A DNA stretch of 10,141 nucleotides from Clostridia bacterium (GTDB lineage: Bacteria > Bacillota > Clostridia > Christensenellales > Borkfalkiaceae). The stretch covers positions 1 to 10,141 of the forward strand of contig CAAGDF010000009.1 of the NCBI GenBank assembly GCA_900768525.1, read 5' to 3'. Every line of letters starts with the position of its first letter. Positions within the stretch are counted from its first letter, which is position 1. The translations under genes and the position numbers were made by a program. The notes under the pieces were generated by a model, which ran no database searches, was not told the DNA's origin, and saw only the letters and a program-made list of their open reading frames with translations. This document shows, piece after piece, positions 6,361-10,141 of this stretch.

Positions 6361-6563
6361 GGCTTCCCCTTCGGGGAAGCTGTCGCGTAGCGACTGAAGA
6401 GGATAAAAAAAGAAATTTTAAAGCAAAACCAATGTTTTTCAATCCTCTCTCGTCAGCTGCGCTGCCACTTCGCCTATGCGGCGGACGCACCCTCTCCGTC
6501 AGCCTTCGGCTGCCACCTCTCCCAATTCAATGGAAGAGCTTGCCCCGAAGGGGAAAGCGAAAA
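6361..6563. repeat. Head-to-head inverted repeat element, copy 2
   Basis: The left arm (6361-6405) has GCTTCCCC-TTC-GGGGAAGC (6362-6380), then GTCGC-GTA-GCGAC (6382-6394), then TGAAGAGGATA. After a 35-base A-rich spacer, the right arm in the opposite sense starts AATCCTCTCTCGTCAGC at 6441. It contains CCTCTCCGTCAGCCTTCGG modules and ends with the CCCCGAAGGGG hairpin near 6563. It fills the gap between DUF559 and the first prepilin, leaving about 46 bases for a promoter or leader before 6610. Confidence 0.7.
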
Positions 6564-6609
6564 TTAAGTGATATGCACCCCAAAAGTTGGACAAACAAGG
6601 AGTGCAAAA

Positions 6610-7131
6610 ATGCAAACTATGAAGAAAAACCATTCTCAAAAACGTGGCTTTACCTTGGTGGAAGTGGTTATCACCTTGGCGGTCACTATAATTCTGATGA
6701 CGACGATTTCATCGCTTATCGTCGCCGTCGTGAGCGAGCGCAGGCGTTCGGTCGGAGATTATGACGTGTCTGTCGACATTTATTTTGCCGAAAACGCCAT
6801 TTACGATTGGTTCGATAACTTTGCGGGGAGTTCGTTTACGTTGTCGGCGGAAACCGATGAGAACGGTGAAATATACGGCGTTACCGCGATCGTGAGCGGA
6901 GGCAGGCAGTATAAAATATCTTTCGATAAGGAAAACAAAAAACTTACAACGCCGAAATACCCGGACGGTTGGATTCTTTCGGAGATAAGTAACATTACGT
7001 TTGAAATATATACCGCGCATGCCGACGGTACAACCGGTAATGTGATAAAAGCAAGTATGAGTTACGAGGGCGCGAATGTGCCGATATCTATACTTTTATC
7101 GGGGAGGACGGATATCAATGAAACGCCGTAA
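6610..7131 (+). CDS. Type IV prepilin-like protein 1 (class III signal, E5 present)
   Basis: A 173-residue minor-pilin or pseudopilin precursor. The short basic leader MQTMKKNHSQKRG ends at G13, where the prepilin peptidase would cut, leaving F14 as residue 1 of the mature protein. The mature N-terminus FTLVEVVITLAVTIIL has the conserved glutamate at position 5 (E18) and a hydrophobic helix to about residue 38. The rest is a polar, beta-rich globular part without recognisable subdomains. The ATG at 6610 is chosen because AAGGAG (6597-6602) lies seven bases upstream; an in-frame ATG at 6568 lacks this and would lengthen the leader unusually. It overlaps the next prepilin gene by 14 bases, so the two are translationally coupled. 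It resembles the minor pseudopilin type (PulJ/ComG-like) more than a major pilin. Confidence 0.82.
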   Translation: MQTMKKNHSQKRGFTLVEVVITLAVTIILMTTISSLIVAVVSERRRSVGDYDVSVDIYFAENAIYDWFDNFAGSSFTLSAETDENGEIYGVTAIVSGGRQYKISFDKENKKLTTPKYPDGWILSEISNITFEIYTAHADGTTGNVIKASMSYEGANVPISILLSGRTDINETP

Positions 7132-7561
7132 TTTCCGAAGAGGATATACTTTATTAGAGGCTGTTATTGCTTTTACGATTATAGCCATTGCGTTTGGCGC
7201 GGCGATGACCGCCGTAATGTTTTCATTCACCGTGCGCCGTCGCGTGGATAACGAAAAATTCTTTATTTTTGAAACGCAAAACTATCTTGAATGTTACAAA
7301 ATGCAAGGCTCTTCCGGCTTTAAGGGTAACACTTATAAATATTTGAACGTAAGTCTCGGTGCCGGCGAAGCCGACGAGAACGGCGGAATTGTTTATAAAA
7401 TCTATTACACCGCGGGTTATGCGATAACCGACGAGCAAAACGCCGCTTTTGTTCTTGAAATAAGCATAAACAATTCGTTCGTTGCCAAAACTTACGAGAA
7501 AAACAGAAGTAAAGAAATCTACGCTATGGATCGTCCTTTTGTCAGTCATTACGACTTGTAA
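7118..7561 (+). CDS. Type IV prepilin-like protein 2 (class III signal, E5 present)
   Basis: A 147-residue prepilin-like protein. The leader MKRRNFRRG ends at G9 and the mature chain starts with Y10 instead of the usual phenylalanine. YTLLEAVIAFTIIAIAFGAA keeps the position-5 glutamate (E14) and is followed by a globular part starting near residue 38. The ATG at 7118 follows GGGGAGG (7101-7107) by ten bases and lies inside the end of prepilin gene 1, indicating one transcript. A start at 7076 would put the signal too far inside the protein. It is probably a minor pilin or pseudopilin of the same fibre as its neighbours. The exact subfamily is not recognisable. Confidence 0.82.
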   Translation: MKRRNFRRGYTLLEAVIAFTIIAIAFGAAMTAVMFSFTVRRRVDNEKFFIFETQNYLECYKMQGSSGFKGNTYKYLNVSLGAGEADENGGIVYKIYYTAGYAITDEQNAAFVLEISINNSFVAKTYEKNRSKEIYAMDRPFVSHYDL

Positions 7562-7613
7562 GGCTAAATATTGCTCTGCGCAGGCGTGCAAAATACCGCA
7601 TGCATATAACAGG

Positions 7614-7629
7614 CTATAAGTCGATTATC
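7614..7629 (-). repeat. 16-bp intergenic motif, copy 4 (one mismatch)
   Basis: On the minus strand it reads GATAATCGACTTATAG, differing from the consensus only in the centre. It lies in the 102-base gap between prepilin genes 2 and 3, about 20 bases before the Shine-Dalgarno of prepilin 3. The rest of that gap shows no clear terminator or promoter. Confidence 0.6.
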
Positions 7630-7648
7630 CCGCATTTACAATAATAAC

Positions 7649-7656
7649 AAGGAGGG
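7649..7656 (+). promoter_or_regulatory. Strong Shine-Dalgarno supporting a TTG start
   Basis: AAGGAGGG lies seven bases before the TTG at 7664. No ATG or GTG in this frame has comparable support, and the TTG places the prepilin glycine at residue 6. This site decides the start of prepilin-like gene 3. Confidence 0.8.
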
Positions 7657-7663
7657 TAAACAA

Positions 7664-8065
7664 TTGAATAAAAAAGACGGTTTTATCCTTCTGTATTCGG
7701 TAGTGCTTATATCTGTGGTTTCTATACTTATCGGCACGATAGTATCTTTAGCGGCGAATACGTCGGTTAATAACAACGGCCTTGCCGGGCAGTTTGAAAA
7801 ACGTGCGGCAATCGACCAGATTGGAGAGTATTTTATTGTTTCACCGACCGCGGATTTAACTGCGGCAGCCGAAGGTTCGTATGCAGCCGAAATCAATGCC
7901 CTTGCCGAAAAGCACGGTTATACCGCCGAGTCGGCGCATGACGGCGATATTTATACTCTTACTTTAAAGGAAAACGAAGTAGTTATCCTTTATGTTAAAG
8001 TTACCGTGTCGGGCGGAACAAAAACTTACGAGTGGAGTTATAAAGCTCCGGAAACGGGCGAATAA
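7664..8065 (+). CDS. Prepilin-like protein 3, lacking the position-5 glutamate (PilX/GspK-like)
   Basis: A 133-residue protein translated from a TTG. The leader MNKKDG is very short. Cleavage after G6 would leave FILLYSVVLISVVSILIGTIVSL as the mature hydrophobic helix. Position 5 is tyrosine, not glutamate. Loss of E5 is known in tip pseudopilins of the GspK and PilX type, which cap or prime the fibre, so this protein may act at the tip; that role is inference. The C-terminal part (about 40-133) is polar with alternating short strands and ends with ETGE. The pilD gene starts only eight bases after its stop, so the two are co-transcribed. The gap of 102 bases before it is the only sizeable break in the prepilin cluster. 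Confidence 0.72.
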   Translation: MNKKDGFILLYSVVLISVVSILIGTIVSLAANTSVNNNGLAGQFEKRAAIDQIGEYFIVSPTADLTAAAEGSYAAEINALAEKHGYTAESAHDGDIYTLTLKENEVVILYVKVTVSGGTKTYEWSYKAPETGE

Positions 8066-8073
8066 GGATCGGC

Positions 8074-8871
8074 GTGAGTATGGAAAAATTTTATTTTATA
8101 TGTTTCTGCGTAACTGCGTTTATACTCGGCTCGTGCTTCGGTAGTTTTTCGGGGATGCTCGTTTGTCGTTTGCCCGCCGGCGAGAATATCGCCGCAAAGC
8201 CCTCGCATTGCGATTCGTGCGGCAAACAAATCAGGTTTTACGATAACATTCCCATAATTTCGTATATTGTGCTTGGCGGAAAATGTCGCTATTGTAAGGC
8301 GCATATTCCCGCGACCACGCTCGTTCTTGAGATTGTTAACGCGGTTTTGTGGGCGTTGTTTGCGTACTTGTCGAAATATTTCGGCTATGTGTATTCGGTT
8401 GCGGGTATGCTCGTTTCCACGGCGCTCATCGTCGCCGCGCTGATCGACGCAAAACACGGTTACATTCCCGACAGTATGTCGGTGTTTATAGCCGTTATCG
8501 GTGCTATAGCCTGCTTTTTCGATAAAACTTACGTCGATTGGAAATCGCGCCTTATAGGGCTTGCGTTCTCCGTCGTGTTCTTCGGCGGGTTCTATCTTAT
8601 CGCGCGGCTCATTCTCAAAAAAGAGGCTATGGGTTTCGGCGACGTAAAACTTATGGCTGCGTGCGGGCTTGCGCTCGGCATAAAAAGCATATTTTTCGCA
8701 ACGCTCGTTGCATCCGTTGTTGCGTCCATCGTATTGGGTATCACCGCCGCCCGCAAAAAAGAAAAGGGCGTGGAATATCCTTTCGCACCGTATCTTGCCC
8801 TCGGCTGCATACTCGCGTTGTTCATCGGCGAGTGGGTTATAAGTTCTTATTTGAGTTTATTGGGTATATAA
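8074..8871 (+). CDS. pilD: Prepilin peptidase / N-methyltransferase (PilD/GspO/ComC family)
   Basis: A 265-residue polytopic membrane aspartyl protease that cuts the short leader from prepilins and, in most members, methylates the new N-terminus. The N-terminal domain starts with a membrane helix containing GSCFGSF (19-25), then RLPAGENI. Two CxxC pairs (C46/C49 and C71/C74) form the zinc-binding loop of full-length bifunctional enzymes. The catalytic aspartates are D125 in ALIDAKHGYIPD (122-133) and D190 in GFGD (187-190). The length is normal and no key residue is missing. The GTG at 8074 has AAGG (8064-8067) six bases upstream; an in-frame ATG at 8080 is too far from it. Its likely substrates are the three prepilin-like proteins encoded directly upstream. 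Confidence 0.95.
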   Translation: MSMEKFYFICFCVTAFILGSCFGSFSGMLVCRLPAGENIAAKPSHCDSCGKQIRFYDNIPIISYIVLGGKCRYCKAHIPATTLVLEIVNAVLWALFAYLSKYFGYVYSVAGMLVSTALIVAALIDAKHGYIPDSMSVFIAVIGAIACFFDKTYVDWKSRLIGLAFSVVFFGGFYLIARLILKKEAMGFGDVKLMAACGLALGIKSIFFATLVASVVASIVLGITAARKKEKGVEYPFAPYLALGCILALFIGEWVISSYLSLLGI

Positions 8872-8873
8872 AC

Positions 8874-9002
8874 TTTTTGCTGCATATCTACGGCGCATTG
8901 CTACGTTAACTGCCGTCGCTGTACGACTACGATGACCGCAAAGGTCTATCGTATCCGTCCAACTCGGCGAGCCTTGCAATGCTTGTATCTATACCGCAAA
9001 AA
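8874..9002. repeat. Post-stop palindromic element, complete copy 2
   Basis: It starts with TTTTTGC three bases after the pilD stop and ends with GCAAAAA. The ends TTTTTGCTGCATA (8874-8886) and TATACCGCAAAAA (8990-9002) pair at 11 of 13 positions. The central hairpin is TACGAT-GACC (8928-8937) with GGTC-T-ATCGTA (8943-8953). It has the same bulge as the copy at 5502-5633, but a G-C pair replaces A-T. The right half contains the fifth GCGAGCCTTGC module (8967-9002). Confidence 0.72.
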
Positions 9003-9030
9003 ATAAAGTCGCTCGCAATCAAATCTCGAG

Positions 9031-9181
9031 TTTTCTCCTTCGGCGAAGTGTCAGCGCAGCTGACGAGAGAGGATAAATAAGCCGATACTTAAAACGTGGC
9101 TTTTGCAATAAGGATATGTGAATTATTAAAACGATCCTCTTCAGTCTCGCTAACGCTCGCCGGCTCCGCTTACGCGCGGCG
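9031..9181. repeat. Head-to-head inverted repeat element, copy 3
   Basis: The left arm (9031-9075) carries TTCTCCTTCGGCGAAG, the perfect hairpin GTCAGC-GCA-GCTGAC (9050-9064) and GAGAGAGGATA. A spacer of about 58 AT-rich bases follows, then the right arm starting GATCCTCTTCAGTC (9133 onward) with CTCCGCTTACGCGCGGCGCG, which also occurs in copy 1 at 1690-1710. Confidence 0.68.
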
Positions 9182-9189
9182 CGTTGCGC

Positions 9190-9236
9190 CCGGATATTTC
9201 GACTACGCTAACGCTCAACATGACGGTGTAAATATA
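9190..9236. repeat. Dispersed repeat with TTTCGACTACGCTAACGCTC
   Basis: GGATATTTCGACTACGCTAACGCTCAACATGACGG-type sequence matches 1820-1870 and is the reverse of the widespread intergenic module reading GTCATGTTGAGCG...GAAAC. It adjoins the right arm of the head-to-head element in both places, so the two modules travel as a unit in this genome. Confidence 0.6.
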
Positions 9237-9299
9237 GTAATAAACAAGAATCAACATTTTAACAATTTCATTTTAATAATTACGCCAACCGCAGCTACC

Positions 9300-9425
9300 A
9301 CAACGCCTTGCTTTGGTGCCCCTTAGACAAGGGGACGGGGATGCGGAATGCCTGGGGTTGTAGGGGCGCGCTTTGGAGTAGGGCCCCTACCGCCTTTTGC
9401 CGGCTTTTTGGCGCTTAAAAAGCCG
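9300..9425. repeat. GC-rich hairpin repeat block
   Basis: Several stems lie close together: CCCCTTAGACAAGGGG near 9319-9334, GTAGGGGC (9360-9367) with GCCCCTAC (9383-9390), and CGGCTTTTT (9401-9409) with AAAAAGCCG (9417-9425). The base composition differs sharply from the AT-rich stretch just before it (9236-9290). No reading frame with protein-like features crosses it. It looks like another dispersed palindromic repeat. Confidence 0.5.
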
Positions 9426-9495
9426 CGTATGTCACGCTATATGGCACGAAATGGTATATTTTAAAAGCGTTAAGTATTCTGCCTGTGCGTTTTGC

Positions 9496-9520
9496 CAAAC
9501 TTTTGCGCGACAAAAGTTTG
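9496..9520. repeat. Perfect hairpin CAAACTTTTG / CAAAAGTTTG
   Basis: The 10-base arms 9496-9505 and 9511-9520 are exact reverse complements around CGCGA. No T-run follows on the plus strand, so it is not a simple terminator for that direction. The core CTTTTGCGC is shared with the palindrome at 1977-1990. Confidence 0.6.
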
Positions 9521-9635
9521 AAAGAAAATATAAACGGTAAATCTGTTTCAAACAGCATAATCAACAGTTTGTTTAGGCGGATATGCTTAAATAAAAAATG
9601 AAATTCACGCGGAGCGATGGTATAAAAATCTCACC

Positions 9636-9651
9636 CTATAGGTCGATTATC
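9636..9651 (-). repeat. 16-bp intergenic motif, copy 5
   Basis: On the minus strand this reads GATAATCGACCTATAG, identical to copy 1 at 1554-1569. TTATCGC (9647-9653) at its edge can pair with GCGATAA (9670-9676). It is about 185 bases upstream of the pilC-type start. Confidence 0.7.
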
Positions 9652-9703
9652 GCGCAGTTCGTGCGCGTGCGATAACATAATAACATTACGATAACACATA
9701 GTA

Positions 9704-9720
9704 GCATACGTAACGTATGC
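9704..9720. promoter_or_regulatory. Perfect 17-bp palindrome upstream of the pilC-type gene
   Basis: GCATACGT (9704-9711) and ACGTATGC (9713-9720) are exact inverted arms around a single A. The size and symmetry suit a dimeric DNA-binding regulator. It lies about 115 bases before the start at 9835. No convincing promoter was found beside it, so its role is open. Confidence 0.35.
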
Positions 9721-9834
9721 AATAAATAAAAAACAAACCAAATCGGGCGGAGGGGCGAACAATGCGCCGTCGGCCCGCTCTTCGCGCGGCAAACAAAAAG
9801 TGCGAAAACGTTGCCCGCGCAAACGGAGGTTATT

Positions 9835-10125
9835 TTGCGAAAATATAAATATACAGCCGTCAATATAGAAAAGAAAAAATTCACAGGATCGTTTTTTGCC
9901 GAGGACGAGGCGCATTTAAGGCAACAACTTGCTCAGCAAAACCTGTTTTTGATTTCGTGCAAGCCGTTAAGCGACGCTTCGCCAAACCAGTTTTTCAGCG
10001 TAACTGGCAAAGTGAGTACGGCGGAACTGACGAATTTTTGCCGTCAGTTTGCCATTCTGCTTAATTCCGGTATTTCTATACTTGACAGTCTATCGCAATT
10101 AAAGTTACAAAGTTTTTCGGGCTTT
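9835..10125 (+). CDS. pilC: PilC/GspF-type inner-membrane platform protein, 5' part only
   Basis: The first 97 residues of a type II secretion/type IV pilus platform protein (T2SSF family), cut off by the contig end. The start is a TTG with GGAGG (9825-9829) five bases upstream. The N-terminus MRKYKYTAVNIEKKKFTGSF and the EAHLRQQLAQQNLFLIS segment (25-41) match the usual small N-terminal region. The signature FCRQFAILLNSGISILDSL (68-86) is the start of the first GspF domain. Homologues are about 350-400 residues, so roughly three quarters is missing. The true sequence ends at 10125, because the remaining bases are adapter. It lies 963 bases after pilD with a repeat block between, so it may have its own promoter. 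Confidence 0.87.
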
Positions 10126-10141
10126 AGATCGGAAGAGCACA
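10126..10141 (+). other. Illumina adapter sequence at the contig end
   Basis: The last 16 bases, AGATCGGAAGAGCACA, are identical to the first 16 of the TruSeq adapter. They continue the pilC reading frame only by accident. They should be trimmed. Confidence 0.95.

Noticed and set aside
6432..6764. Plus-strand frame of 110 codons over the repeat before prepilin 1
   Set aside because: Half is repeat DNA and half overlaps the prepilin gene in another frame.
9427..9450. Sigma-54 type promoter suggested by TGGCAC
   Set aside because: The matching TTGC element at the right distance is missing.
9631..9915. Minus-strand frame of 94 codons before pilC
   Set aside because: It overlaps the pilC start and includes the 16-bp motif; no supporting signals.

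Overview
The window looks like a contig end from an uncultured Clostridia-like Firmicute, probably from a metagenome assembly. This rests on three observations. The ribosome binding sites are strong GGAGG types and two genes use TTG starts. There is a Gram-positive-style type IV pilus gene set. The intergenic DNA is full of small palindromic repeats of the kind common in gut Firmicutes. The taxonomic call is inference. The last 16 bases match the start of an Illumina TruSeq adapter, so the right end is a technical end and not biological sequence.

Layout. (1) At 200-1498 is an ArsB/NhaD-type ion transporter with a plausible sigma-A promoter at 75-104. (2) At 1499-2052 is a repeat-filled gap. 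(3) At 2053-3627 is a single-gene unit encoding a cytoplasmic TIR domain fused to about 13 BspA-type leucine-rich repeats. This is the most interesting protein here and a candidate NAD-cleaving immune or signalling protein. (4) At 3628-4075 are a terminator, a perfect tandem 19-bp repeat and an inverted repeat, leading into a promoter. (5) At 4076-5509 is a PilM-like actin-fold ATPase. (6) At 5502-6609 is a block of repeats with a DUF559 endonuclease-like gene (5979-6347) between repeat elements. (7) At 6610-8871 is a compact cluster of three prepilin-like proteins and a prepilin peptidase (PilD). (8) At 8872-9834 is another gap of nearly 1 kb full of repeats and hairpins. (9) From 9835 the 5' end of a PilC/GspF-type inner-membrane protein runs off the contig.

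The pilus genes would work together. PilD would cleave and methylate the three prepilins, PilM would be the cytoplasmic base of the assembly platform, and PilC the membrane platform protein. The extension ATPase, PilN/PilO and an obvious major pilin are not seen and may lie beyond the right end. Two repeat-rich blocks split the pilus locus into three pieces.

The non-coding DNA holds at least four repeat types. The first is a roughly 130-bp palindromic element placed directly after stop codons. The second is a head-to-head inverted element ending in GAGAGGAT or GAAGAGGAT. The third is the GTCATCCTGAG...GAAGGATC type. The fourth is a 16-bp motif, GATAAYCGACCTATAG, present five times, always between genes.
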